From Lateolabrax maculatus (lineage: Eukaryota; Chordata; Actinopteri; Acropomatiformes; Lateolabracidae): a stretch of 64,000 nucleotides of DNA. The notes below the pieces were generated by a model. The model searched no databases. It saw only the letters and a list, made by a program, of their open reading frames with translations, and was not told the DNA's origin. The stretch spans positions 9,296,501-9,360,500 of the forward strand of contig CM062210.1 of NCBI GenBank assembly GCA_031216445.1, in the 5' to 3' direction. Shown here piece after piece: positions 27,362 through 38,871 of the stretch (its first letter is position 1; every line of letters begins with the position of its first letter). Position numbers and translations under genes: made by a program.

Positions 27362-27480
27362 GGTAAGTAACTAAGTACATTTACTCTGTACTTACAAAAG
27401 GTTTTTAGGTACTTCCATACTTCTACTTCACTATGTTTCAGAGGGAAATATTGTACACAGATTAGCATTTCACATACATA
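27362..27480. mobile_element. hAT-like fragment
   Basis: The sequence 'gtaactaagtacatttactc' with the following 'tactta', 'acttcact' and 'gagggaaatattgtac' words is the start of the CAGTGGTGGAA-ended teleost repeat. Only the first ~120 bases remain. It lies directly before a fuller copy. Confidence 0.7.
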
Positions 27481-27524
27481 CACAACACATGATGACCACA
27501 TGTAGTATGAAACATTGTTATTGT

Positions 27525-27988
27525 CAGTGGTTGAATGTAACTAAGACCATTTAATACCTTACTTAAGTACAAATTTTACATACTTTTACTAGAATATTTC
27601 CATTTTATGCAACTTTATACTGCTACTCCACTACATCTCAGAGGCCAATATTGTACTTTTTACTCCACGACATTTGTCTGATGATGCGTTGCTGAGGATC
27701 AAACAACCCAACAGTAAATAGAGTGGGAAAAATTGGCATAACCTTAAATATCTACAGCAGTAAAATGCAACATAAACATTAACGCACTAGTAATATTAAT
27801 CCAAAAGCATCATATATATAGTAAAACATTGACAGGGACCATTTCTCTGTATATTGAGTACTTTCACTTTTGATACATACTTTTACTTCAGTAAGGTTTT
27901 GAATGCAGGACTTGCAGTGGCATATTTTCACAGTGTGGCAGTAGTACTTTTATTTAAGAAAAATATATGAATACTTCTTCCAGCACTG
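27525..27988. mobile_element. Near-complete hAT-like non-autonomous element
   Basis: The element opens with cagtggttgaatgtaac and closes with cttcttccagcactg, which form imperfect terminal inverted repeats. The interior keeps the family words 'ttatgcaactttatactgct', 'agaggccaatattgtac' and 'gaatgcaggact'. It has no open frame and would depend on a transposase elsewhere. Confidence 0.75.
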
Positions 27989-28684
27989 TTTACTGTATGT
28001 TAAACTAACCTGCTTGTAAGCCAGCTACAACATTAAAATGCATCTTACACATTAAAGCATCGGTTATAATAACCCAATAATATAGCTCTCCCTGTCTGAG
28101 GGGTCATTGTTCATACACTTGTTTAGTAACAGCAATTTATACCCTGATCAAAGTTTGTGGCCCAGCAGTTGAGACCAGAGTTTGCACTTTTAAGAGTATC
28201 ATTTAGTGAGTTATGAAAGTTATGAAATGCTGACTTGCTGCTTTTGCTTTTAGAAATGTTATGACTCTAACTGTACCCATTACATCTTGCCTCAATTACT
28301 TAAGTTTATTTTAATCATTAATTTTGTGTCATAAAGATGTAGTATATTTGCCTAATTTTTGACTCATTTTTTAAAATGGCTTTTTGTTCATTTATGTGAG
28401 ACTAATAGTTACTTTGCAGATACTTGGCGACCACATAAAATAGAAGAAACTGTATGAATTTGCAGTCTAGATCTAATAATTATAGCCTTAATATTTAAAA
28501 TGATCATACATATTTTCGTAACATTCACAGATTTGATTTTTAAAAAAATATATCTATTAGTTTCTTATCCATATATTCCAACAAATGATTCAGAGTTTCC
28601 TCCACTGTTTCCAAGCAAAGCAGAGCAAGAAGACACTGTTACAACAACAACAACAAAACAGTACTAACTTTTCCCATTGGCCTA

Positions 28685-28690
28685 TTTATT
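28685..28690 (-). promoter_or_regulatory. Likely poly(A) signal of nanos2
   Basis: AATAAA on the minus strand, about 350 bases past the nanos stop. The interval between them would be the 3' UTR, which in this family usually carries germ-line translational control. Confidence 0.4.
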
Positions 28691-29036
28691 TTTGATAATG
28701 TACACAAGAAGCCAGTTTAAGTTTTGCAGTTTCCAGTTTTTTTTTTTACGCTGGACAGGTCAAACTGGACAAACCATGCACCCACCGCAGAGCAGCATAA
28801 TAACATAACATAATCAACGCAAACAAAAACAAAAACAACAACAAACAGAAAACATTTCCCTCCAAACTGCGCCTTCCTGCACACCGCGGAAACGAAACGC
28901 ACAAACAGAGTCAACACAAACACGAACACGTGGCCGAAACGTTTCTTTTTTTTTTTGTTTGTTTGTTTTGTTTTTTTCTCGGCAATTATGTACAGTCCCC
29001 TCGGGCTCATCAGTCCTCTCAGGGTCCACCGTCGGC

Positions 29037-29528
29037 TTACGGGGACCGGGGCCCCCTCGCCGCGTCCCCGCGCTTCGCCTGCGGGCAGTAGCGGCGCGTG
29101 TGCGCGCGGTCCCCGGTGGCCTCGCAGATGGGGCAGGTGTAGTTCCACAGGATGGGGCAGACCACCGCGCCGTCGTCCGCCTTCAGCCGGTGCGACCGGT
29201 ACACCCTGGCGGACTCCCCGTTCTGCTTGCAGAAGCGGCAGTGGTCCGAGGGCGTCCCGCCGCAGCCGGCGTCCGACGGGCTGCTGGCCGAGCTGGTCTC
29301 CGCGGAGCTTTTGCGCCGGCGGGCCCGGATGCGGCCCCACGGCGCCGCCTCAGCCGCCGCCCCCGCCGCCGCCGCCTCTCCCTCGGGCCCCTGGGCGCCT
29401 CCGCGGGGCCCCTGGCTCCGCTCGCACAGCCTCTCCAGCAGTCCGCCCAGGTTCATGTAGTCGTGCCACATGTCGAAGCAGCGCCCGTCCGGGAGGAGGG
29501 CGCCCTGGAGCCCGGCTTGTCTCTGCAT
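29037..29528 (-). CDS. nanos2: Nanos-family RNA-binding zinc-finger protein, probably Nanos2 (163 aa)
   Basis: Nanos proteins are germ-cell translational repressors that recruit the CCR4-NOT deadenylase to target mRNAs. This is a single-exon gene, as usual for the family. The C-terminal double CCHC finger (residues 97-148) has exact family spacing C-x2-C-x12-H-x10-C-x7-C-x2-C-x7-H-x4-C. It includes CKQNGESARVYRSH and GDRAHTRRYCPQ. Residues 18-31 (FDMWHDYMNLGGLL) match the NOT1-interacting motif of NANOS2 and NANOS3; the MW-DY-NL form favours NANOS2. Between them lies an Ala/Gly/Arg-rich linker of very high GC. I chose the ATG at 29,528 because it puts the NOT1 motif near the N-terminus. The frame stays open upstream to 29,759, so a longer form cannot be excluded. 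Nanos3 is the main alternative name. Confidence 0.85.
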   Translation of the reverse strand: MQRQAGLQGALLPDGRCFDMWHDYMNLGGLLERLCERSQGPRGGAQGPEGEAAAAGAAAEAAPWGRIRARRRKSSAETSSASSPSDAGCGGTPSDHCRFCKQNGESARVYRSHRLKADDGAVVCPILWNYTCPICEATGDRAHTRRYCPQAKRGDAARGPRSP

Positions 29529-30001
29529 AGTTTGGTCGGGTTTTGGGAGAAGGTTTGCGCAGCTTCTGTGCCCGTGACGGAGCGTGTCATATTTGTAGAG
29601 GTCTGACAATGGCTTGAAAGTGCAACAGTGTTTGGATCTATAGGCTATCAGCAGATGGATGGCAGGTGTCTGGAGAAAAAGAACCGTGCAGTTTGGAGGG
29701 TTTTCTTTCATCTCACAAGCCTGTGGGCCAATTTGGGTTGCGTGCTTGTTGCGTGGCATTATTATGAGCCATATGGAAAAGTGATCAGAAAATAAACCCA
29801 GTGGTTATCTTATCTTAACAGACAGGCAAACACATGGTGACATGAACTCATGGTTGGGTGACGACGCAAACAACAGAATATTGCATCGCATTTATTTTTG
29901 AATATGACAGCAGACAGACAGCTGCTGTGCTTTAAGTGCTGAAAGGTCAGACAGAGTTAATGCATTATTCGCGTCACCTGAAAACAACCTGGCCTTATCC
30001 C

Positions 30002-30032
<31 letters not shown>

Positions 30033-31782
30033 ACACACACATCCACACACACACACACACAGCCCAATTTAAATGCCATCAGATAAAAATGTAGCCTACC
30101 GTATGTAGGAATCCAAATGTACGTTATAAGTTAAATGCAGAAATAATAATAATATTTTAATGTAGGCCGAAATTATCTGATGATTTTGTGTGCCTTTGTC
30201 TTTTTGCATTGCTATTTTGTCCCCTCCCTTATAGTCCGTCCCCTTACTATGAAAATGTGTGAAAAAAAATGTTTCTCAAGAATATGGATTATTATGATCA
30301 TATGAAAAAGTAGATGATGTGATTATAATAATTATTTATAATATTGTTGATGTTACATTATTTCGCCTTTTTAAATCCCTGTTTCAAATGACACGTAAAG
30401 CCTACTGAGTAAACAATCAGACGCGCTACATGAGCACAGCCTGTCTGGGCCCCTGGGATCTGTCTGTCACTTGATGTTGCACCGCGTCCACTTGATGACC
30501 GCCGGCGCCGCAGCGTCTCGGGTCCACTTCAAAACCCCGTCACGGTTAAAGGTCCAATGCAAACACCCAGACTCACACCTGCACGTATAGTCTGCTCATC
30601 CACACACAACTGAGGTGGGGGGGGAGGGCGACTGACGCGTGCAGCCCTCCTTGAAGTCACACACGGCAACTTCTTCAATGCATGGCTCCAACTGTCATGT
30701 TTAATCCCCCCTCCCCCCCCCCCACACACACACTGCGTGCTGCGCGCTTTTCCACTGCGTCTGTGCATTCATATCAAGTGCGCACATGTTGAATCTTAGC
30801 TCGATATGTGTTTACAAATGTGCAGACTGCGCATTGCACGCTTACGGCCAGTGTGCAGGATGTTTTGTGTGAACTGTGGACGGCGGCGTTGTAGTTATTT
30901 ACAAAGCAGAAGCGTTTGGCGTGGGTGGGGCGGAGTGCGGGGGAAGTTGTGGTGAGGGGGGGGAGGACCGGAGGGGGCCCCGCTGTAATACCGCGCATGC
31001 GCAGTCTCACACCCGGCGACGGCTGTACGAACGGTGGCCTTGCGAATAAAGGGATTACGGAGCCCACTTTGACAGGTCAGTTAATAATAAATTACATGTA
31101 TTTAGGAGCCCGTGTGTACGTACGTGTTACATTCAGGGGCTAATTCGACTCTTGGCGTCGGCGGCACTTTGGAGAAAGTGGGCTGCCGCGCGGGCAAACG
31201 TTAACGTTGAATTTGAGCGCTAACGGCGGCTAACTCGGCTAGCCTCGGTTAGCCGGTGGACCGCTAACAACGGCGGACAGCTCGGTGTGTCTCTCCCGCG
31301 AACCGGTGCCGTATTAGTTTGACGTTGTTTTACGCTTTTCGTCGAGCTGTGACTCGGTGAGGGGAAGCAGCGCGGCGGATCGTTGGATCACGATATGTTC
31401 TGTTGTTTATGAATCACGCAGGGTTAAGAGCCATAAAGCTAGCAGCTAGTTAGTATCCTCAGATGCCCCCATTTGGTCGCTGAGAGGAATCATGTCCTAT
31501 TTGACCATGAAAGCTACAGCTGAAGTTTTGTTATCATCGTAGCTACTTTACTCAGTGATTGTCTTGGTAATCCTTCTAGTTGACACAGGCAGAGGACCGG
31601 TGAAGGGTGCCCTACTCGCAGCTGACGCTTATATACTTTGGTTAAAGATACATAAAATACATGCGTTGTTATACAACTGGTGGTGTAAAAGAGGATTTTG
31701 CCATACGTCAGCGCAGTGCTAAGTTCCAGACTGTCTCCAAACCCTATTTAAGTCTGTCTACATAACATCTGCATCTCCCTAG
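29529..31782. other. nanos2-kpna1 intergenic region with CpG-rich kpna1 5' end
   Basis: The two genes are divergent. From about 30,880 to 31,420 the sequence is rich in CpG and is the likely kpna1 promoter and non-coding first exon, though I cannot fix the transcription start. A dense run of GTTAGC/GCTAAC words lies at about 31,197-31,275. Upstream of nanos2 are a C-run plus CA tract and a second C/CA tract near 30,705-30,732. No further gene is seen. Confidence 0.55.
29999..30060. repeat. C-run followed by (CA)n microsatellite
   Basis: About twenty C residues from 29,999 run into a CA tract to about 30,060. A similar C-run/CA tract lies at about 30,705-30,732. Confidence 0.95.
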
Positions 31783-31790
31783 GCTGCACA

Positions 31791-34694
31791 ATGAGTCAGG
31801 GTAAGGACAATGCACGACTCAAGAGCTACAAGAACAAGTCCCTCAACACAGATGAAATGAGAAGAAGGAGGGAAGAGGAAGGCCTACAGCTCCGCAAACA
31901 GAAAAAGGATGAACAGGTGGGCAAAGCGTGGAGGAAGTTATTTAGAACTGTTCAGCAGAGTTTTCATTTGCATTATTGTGGTGGTAGAATTCAGACCAAC
32001 AAACAGCCTCAGTGATCATCAAATGGTGTCCAGGCAGCATTGCTAATGTCAGATAGTCGACTTGAACCTGTGCTGTGTTCCTGGCAATGTAATGGTGAAG
32101 AGGAAATATACCCAGTAAGGCTGAAATCATTTCTTCAAATATTATTCTATTGCAGCTTTTTAAGAGGAGGAATGTTGCCACAGTGGAGGACGATGGCATC
32201 CCGGAGGACGATGGGATGGCCGACAGCGGCTATCTGGAGTCCCAGGCTAACAACATGGACCCACTCACGGTAAAAGGAGAAACATCAAACCAGTTGATAC
32301 TAATAAAAAGAGTCCTGCTATCTATTTACATTAACTGCACGCATTAAGTCGGCTGTGACAGCATTTTGTCTGTGTTTTTTCAAATCTTCATCTCTGTGCT
32401 GTGCAGGGTGGGGTGATCTCTGAAGATATGACTCAAATGATCTTCTCCAGTTCTCCTGAGCAGCAGTTAATAGGCACTCAGCGCTTTAGGAAGCTCCTTT
32501 CTAAAGGTAAGGGTGCCGTAGATGGCCATTATTACTAATTCAATTATACATTGTTTCATGGATACTTTATATAAACAGAGTAAGTCAGTTACACAGGCAC
32601 TTTTCCTCAACAAAATTATTATACTTACCTGTTACACTTTTTCACCTCTAGTAAAATTAATTTTGACTATGAAATTAACGTTCTATCATATGATTATAAA
32701 TACTACAGTGAATATTTAAATCTATTGATATCAAGATAATACTATAATAAGTATTGCTGTATTAATTTTTGTCATATTGTCCACCTCTACTGTATGTCTA
32801 ACACAGAACCCAACCCACCCATCGATGAAGTCATTGCCACTGCAGGGGTGGTGGAGCGCTTTGTTGAGTTCCTGAAAAGGAGAGAAAACTGCACATTGCA
32901 GGTACATTTGCTCAGTATGGTGTGCACAAGCTGACAAAGCTGGGAAATCTTCAAGCTGCTTTACTTTGCTTTTTTTTTTTTTTGGTTGCCTTTGTTTGTT
33001 TGAACTCTTCCTGCACTAGCAATCAGTGTCAAATACTGTACGTGTTGTATGTGTTACAGGCGGAGAACATTTAACAAGAAATATAACCTGAGTGATATTT
33101 TTTTAATAAAGATATATATTTGGACTATTGTTTTAGTTTGAGGCTGCATGGGTGTTGACCAACATTGCATCAGGGACGTCCCACCAGACTCGGGTGGTGA
33201 TCCAGGCAGGAGCTGTGCCCATTTTCATAGAGATGCTCAGCTCGGATTTTGAAGACGTACAGGAACAGGTAGGGAGGATTCAGACTATCTTCTCTTATTC
33301 TTTTTCCCCTTTTTAACTTTGATGTAAATAACAACATATATGTAGTTAACCTGCCTGACTGACCTGAATAATTGCTTTGCCCTTCAGGCAGTGTGGGCCC
33401 TGGGAAACATAGCAGGAGATAGCACAGAATGCAGGGACTTTGTCATAGACTGCAACATCCTGCCTTCCCTGGTGCAGTAAGTAGCAACTTAATGTCTCAA
33501 TGTCTTCCTCCTAAATTATCTTATTACATTTGAAAATAAATAGCAATTTTGATCCTGTATCCTTGGTAAAACATGCTCGGTGAAACTCCTTCTGCAGGTT
33601 GTTGGCCAAACAGAATCGTCTAACGATGATGAGAAATGCAGTGTGGGCGCTCTCAAACCTGTGCAGAGGAAAGAACCCACCTCCAGACTTCACTAAGGTA
33701 ATTTGCCAAGATAAACATATCACTATGGCAACAGCACACCTCACATTGCTAAAGTACATCATATCTCACTTGTCAAGGTCACAAGATGTATGAAGTTGCT
33801 TATATCTAAACTGGGAAACTACCGCTGAACTTCACCAAAATGTTTGTTCCCTAACTCTCCCGACACATGTCTTTGTCCCACAGGTGTCCCCGTGTCTCAG
33901 TGTGCTGTCTTGGCTGCTGTTCGTCAATGACACAGACATCCTGGCTGATGCATGCTGGGCACTCTCCTACTTATCTGATGGCCCCAATGACAAAATCCAG
34001 GCTGTTATTGACTCAGGAGTCTGTCGCAGGCTGGTGGAGTTGCTGATGTAAGGCTTTAAACACATACTGTATAGTGTATACTATGAGCTATGTTTTCACT
34101 CAAACAGTAACAGAATGTACCATGTGTAGCATTCATCACCACTGCATTGGGTGTGACAATCCAGATGTGGGTGTGTTGGGAACATTCCCAGACAGTATTT
34201 GACTAATTCATTACCAGCTGTGACAAATGCACAAGTTAGGAGAAGATACACTACACTTTAAAAGCCCCAATAGTCTTTCCATGTGAACAAATACCATAAA
34301 CTCACAAACATTTGAGGGCATGTCAGTTTCAAGCTTTGGAATCAGCATGTGATCATACATTTCAATTCTGCTTTGTCCCAGGCACTCTGATTACAAGGTG
34401 GTGTCCCCTGCACTGCGAGCTGTTGGGAACATAGTCACTGGAGATGATCTACAGACTCAGGTAATGGCAACATGTACACACACACATAAAGTTATACTAC
34501 TTTTGCAGAAGCTAACTGAATACTTTTAGATGACTATTTTTGACTGTGTGTAATTTGTGTGATTGCCTAGGTGATTTTGAACTGTTCAGCGCTGCAGTCC
34601 CTACTTCACCTCCTGAGTAGCCCCAAGGAATCCATCAAGAAGGAAGCCTGCTGGACGATTTCCAACATCACTGCAGGGAACCGAGCACAAATAC

Positions 34695-34733
<39 letters not shown>

Positions 34734-35933
34734 TGGAGAAGTTGAAAAGTTGTCCTGAGCATTTCCTCAACTAATCAAGTTTTCCGTCTTCGTAGATGGT
34801 GATAGATGCAGGTCTGCTGCCTCCTCTCATCACTATACTGCAGGTGGCAGAGTTTCGCACAAGGAAGGAGGCAGCCTGGGCCATTACCAATGCCACCTCG
34901 GGGGGCTCTGCAGAGCAAATTAGGTAAAAGAGCACAGATGGCTTTAGGTGGCTTAAAGGCTCTTAACACTGGCAGAATCCAGAATCTGCATACAGCTTGC
35001 TGTACGAAATGATGAACTAGACAACAGTAGATGAGCTATTAATTAATCAAGGAAGTAGGAAGATCTTCCCTCAGCTCGTATAATGACTTTGGTGCAGTTT
35101 TATGTTTTGATGCAGTATGCATGCTTTATTTATCATGCTTTGTATCCATTGTAAAGCCAAGGTCAAATATTTGCTTTGAATGAGTAATGTAAGTTCTGTT
35201 CTGTAACTGTGTGTGTACTGCCCCCTGCAGGCACCTAGTGGACCTCGGCTGTATTAAACCTCTGTGTGACCTGCTCACACTTATGGACTCCAAAATAGTT
35301 CAAGTGGCTCTAAATGGCCTGGAGAACATCCTGCGACTGGGAGAGCTGGAGGCCAAGAGGGGAGGAGGCATCAACCCTTACTGCGCACTCATTGAAGAGG
35401 CCTATGGTGAGAGTACAGGCACACACAATTAAGATTATTACATTCATGCTGCTTAGATGTAAGCAATTCCAAATTTACACACTTGATCCAAACATTTTTA
35501 TATGATAATTAATAATGATCTGATAATTACTTTTTTAATTAACTAATCCTTAATTCTACAAAATGTCAAAAATAATTTAAAAAAAATGTATGTGGTCAAT
35601 TTACAGTGATATAAAAACAAAAAACAGCGAGTGCTCACATTTTTTAGTTAGACTGCTACACTTGATAAATGAATAATTAATCAGTTATTTTAATTGATGG
35701 CAGTTAATTATCTGTCAATTGACTAATCATTTCCCTCCTTCTCAGGTCTGGACAAGCTGGAGTTCCTGCAGGGCCACGAGAATCAGGAAATCTACCAGAA
35801 AGCCTTCGACCTGATCGAGCGCTACTTCAACACTGAAGACGAGGACCCGTCTCTGGCTCCAGCCGTCGACCTGCAGCAGCAGCAGTTCCTCTTCCAGCAG
35901 TGCGAGGCCCCGATGGAAGGCTTCCAGCTATAA
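31791..35933 (+). CDS. kpna1: Importin subunit alpha-5 (karyopherin alpha 1), 13 coding exons, 538 aa
   Basis: Importin alpha binds classical nuclear localisation signals and couples cargo to importin beta. Exons: 31791-31916, 32156-32269, 32407-32506, 32807-32901, 33137-33268, 33388-33476, 33598-33697, 33884-34047, 34382-34460, 34571-34696, 34796-34923, 35231-35406, 35746-35933. All junctions are GT-AG and in phase. The total equals human KPNA1 (538 aa). Exons 1-2 encode the importin-beta-binding domain (MRRRREEEGLQLRKQKK, then LFKRRN). The rest is ten armadillo repeats with the Trp/Asn signal-binding ladder (WVLTNIASG, WALGNIAGD, WALSNLCRG, WALSYLSDG, WTISNITAGN, WAITNATSGG). The tail ends QQCEAPMEGFQL. 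Within the KPNA1/5/6 clade, LSWLLFV, LQSLLHLL and QQCEAP favour KPNA1. A new upstream acceptor at 31,782 shows a non-coding exon precedes the start. Intron 10 begins inside a GT microsatellite. Confidence 0.96.
34697..34728 (+). repeat. (GT)16 microsatellite forming a kpna1 splice donor
   Basis: Exon 10 of kpna1 ends ...aatacag at 34,696 and the next 32 bases are sixteen GT units. The donor GT is therefore the first repeat unit. The +3 to +6 donor positions read gtgt instead of the usual aagt or gagt. Confidence 0.95.
35500..35735. mobile_element. Degenerate hAT-like repeat in the last kpna1 intron
   Basis: The words 'ttaattaactaatcctta', 'gaataattaatcagtta' and 'tcaattgactaatcattt' are remnants of the common teleost CAGGGCTGCAACTAA-ended repeat, whose ends are rich in 'attaatcgatta'. 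Termini are lost. Confidence 0.45.
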
Positions 35934-36477
35934 TGCTAAATCCTCCCTCCCTCCGGGCTCCATCTTCATCCTCACCTCTGCTCATTTCTCTCACTCTCTG
36001 CCCACTGCCATGATCAAGGGTTACAACAACCTTCGGCTCCCCTCCTCCCTCCCTCCTCATCGTCAGAGAGATTGATTTAATCATTATCATGATTATGAAA
36101 AATGTAACAACACAGGAGCACGTGTGTGTGCGCGTACGTCCAACGTGGGTTCAAGTTCTGCAGTCTTGTCAGCCAGTTTGCGAAGGTTTCGCTCATCATT
36201 CTGTCTTGCGCTGAGCTCCCCTCTGCGCCTGAACCCCACCTACCTGCTCAGGCCCCAGCGTCTCCTACTAGCAGACTGCCCCTGTAACACCACTCCCGTC
36301 TTACTTTTTGGATTTCCCCCTCAGCTCATCCCGAAAAAAAAGCACCTCTCCGTGTTCCCGTAGGATTGGCGACCCCTTAAGCAGGAGTTTGTAGGACTGA
36401 ACTGCTTGTCTGATTGAAGCATTAATGACTCGCAAGACAGACAAACATGGACGTGATTTTTACCCCCCTCCCCCTCT

Positions 36478-36536
<59 letters not shown>

Positions 36537-38871
36537 GAATGATCTAACCTAAACACTGGACTGACCATGAGACGTTGACCACATGTTTGACTGTGGTCTT
36601 TGGACTGAACTGCCCACAGCGGGGCCATGTGGCCAGTCCCAACCCAAGCACTCAACCGACCTCTAGGAAAGGCACTTAAACGACTCAAAAATGGAGGGTG
36701 AATTCCCTCACCTCCTCTCTCCGGCCATTGGAGAAGTGACCACAGATGGACAAATTAGGAACTTGACTGTGTCGCAGAGGGGTGGAGCTTGTCAGTGACA
36801 AACCAGGCTGCTTGCGTTCCCTCCTGGATCTCATATCATGCATTCCTTTATCCAGTAACAGGACTTTCCACCTGCACAGGCTCCACCCTGAAGAGTTTAG
36901 ATTGCCTCCTGCCTCTGGTGTGATGTGAATAACCCCATGGAACCATGGGAATTGGAGTCTTCCCTCGCACTGAGACAATAGGACAGACTTGGACAAGACA
37001 AAGACTATTTAATGGAATCTGTCCAGCAGCAGACCAGCGGGAATTTTTATGATCTTACCATAATTTCATTTCATTTGCAGCACTTTAGTTCAGGACGGAT
37101 GCCCGCTCTTCGAGAATATACCGTAGTTTTACATTAACTATTTAATGGGTTGATGACGTGGCTCTTCCCTCCTCAGGAAGCGGGGTGTAAAGAGGTGTGG
37201 TCTGAATCCTTGGTCCCCTTCTGGTATGACAAGGATTACAATGTACTTCACTGTTTACCCTTCCCACAAAGGGACTCAAGCAGATTGTGGACTGAAACTG
37301 TTAGCACACTAATTACAATCAGTAGATCATGCTGGCTCAGCAAAGCTAGAAGAACTTTATTGTGACAAACTAAATGAGACTCTTTTGGAAAATTGGCTGT
37401 GAGAAGTCTAAAACGTGACTTTCCAACACATGTTCAGGTAGTATTTTCCAATTTGTTCATGCCAAATCATGGACGCATATCAGCTATTGGGTCTTTTTTA
37501 AAAGCATAATGTGTTTTTAGTTGGGGTTAGCATCTGTCATGTTGCTGATGGTGCCATAATCTTTATTCTACAGAAATCCTTCCAGATCATTTCAACAAAA
37601 ATCCAGATTAAAACTTGAAAATACTGGTGATCACCTTAGTTAGCAGAACTGAATGTTTGTTTACCAAGTCCTCTTTACATCGCTTACTTTTGTCAAAATC
37701 TCTGCAAGAGATGACCAGCTCTACATGTTAATTACTGTTTGTTGTACTGAGTTTGTGCAGCTGTCCCCTGTTATGCCATTTGCATAAAAGCCGTTTCATG
37801 AATCACAGTGTAAGTGAATCAGTTTCATTGAAGTTGTATACAGGCTGAGTCCTTTTGGGTATTATGACCAAAGAAATGGTGGTACTTCTCTGCAAAGCAG
37901 CAACTAATGCTTATTTTCATTTTCAACTAATATGCAGAGCATTTTTTTATTATTATTAATTCATTGTTTAGTCTATAAATAGTAAAAAATGACTTTAACT
38001 TGGAGCTTCTGACTTGCAGTTTATATGAAACTAGATCGGGTCATTAAATCAGACGGGATTACCGTGAAGGATTACTTTATTGAACTGATACTTTTTGGTG
38101 CTCACTATATACAAACATAGATGTCTCATCAGTCATGAACAAACCAACATAATTACATGAGTGTCAGGACAGGACTGACCCTTGTGTACAGATGGATCAT
38201 GCCTGATCAACTTCTTGTTGTTCTCCTAAGAAAATTGAAGACCATTTGCAACCCTTTAGGGCTCAATTGTCTTCACAAGGCAGTTAAATGCAGAAGACTG
38301 TTGCCTCCGAAGCAAATTTAAAAACAGAGAGCCGCCTAAGGCATTTATCTTGGAGAGCTTGATAGGTATGTGTTGGAGGGTTTACTAGAAGATGGATGGA
38401 TAGAGAACTTTTTTTAATCCCAATGGGAAATGGAAATTGGTGCATCTATGCAACAGATTTCCTGTCTGAAAACCTATTATTTTGCTGTGTAGTAAATGTT
38501 AAGAAACCTTTAACCATTAACAGGTTACGTCATGTTCAGGTTTCCACTCTCCTCTGGTGTCCAAATGCTACAAACATTTTAGTGCGGTTTCCTCAAAACA
38601 TTGTGCCAGTTTATAAGCTCAATATATTCAATGAGAAGATAAATACCTTACATTGGGTCTCACGATTATGAAATTATCCATTATTGTGTGTTAAAGTCAA
38701 TCTCCGGGTTGCAAAAGCACTATTAACTATCAACTGCTCTGATATCTGTTGGTCTACTTCTCCAAAGGATGGGAGTGGAGAGCGTTGTGATAGATACAGT
38801 AAGAAGAGAAACACTATTGGCCCAATATTTGAGGAAAAAGACATGGTTGAGTAGGGATTAGTTTTCCTCAA
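35934..38871. other. kpna1 3' UTR and convergent intergenic DNA
   Basis: kpna1 and fam162a converge here. The proximal part is probably a long kpna1 3' UTR, but I could not fix its poly(A) site. A (CA)n microsatellite fills 36,481-36,533 and a hAT-like remnant (gcaactaatgcttattttca...) lies at about 37,897-38,020. WDR5B, an intronless gene that I recall at this spot in mammals, is not present: no WD-repeat frame exists. Confidence 0.55.
36481..36533. repeat. (AC)n microsatellite in the kpna1 3' region
   Basis: Twenty-six AC units without interruption, preceded by a C-rich stretch. Confidence 0.97.

Larger units (their letters stand above)
26760..28684. other. Repeat-rich intergenic DNA
   Basis: Between the promoter of the second membrane-protein gene and the nanos 3' end I see no gene. 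The stretch holds a hairpin-forming inverted repeat at 27.04-27.13 kb, a partial direct repeat of it near 28.15 kb, and two hAT-like elements. Confidence 0.6.

Noticed and set aside
28717..29340. A 207-codon minus-strand frame overlapping nanos2
   Set aside because: It is in another frame than the exact CCHC zinc finger and reads into low-complexity 3' UTR.
28955..29606. Long open frames (191 and 215 codons) on the plus strand opposite nanos2
   Set aside because: They are Arg/Pro/Ala-rich mirror frames created by the very high GC of the nanos2 coding exon, with no recognisable domain or splice context.
29529..29759. N-terminal extension of nanos2 from an upstream ATG
   Set aside because: The extension has no nanos-like features and would move the NOT1-binding motif away from the N-terminus, unlike known family members. 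It is kept only as a remote possibility.
31197..31275. Cluster of GTTAGC/GCTAAC palindromes in the kpna1 5' region as a regulatory operator
   Set aside because: Such words are very common in teleost CpG-rich upstream DNA and I see no regular spacing or dyad that would mark a specific site.
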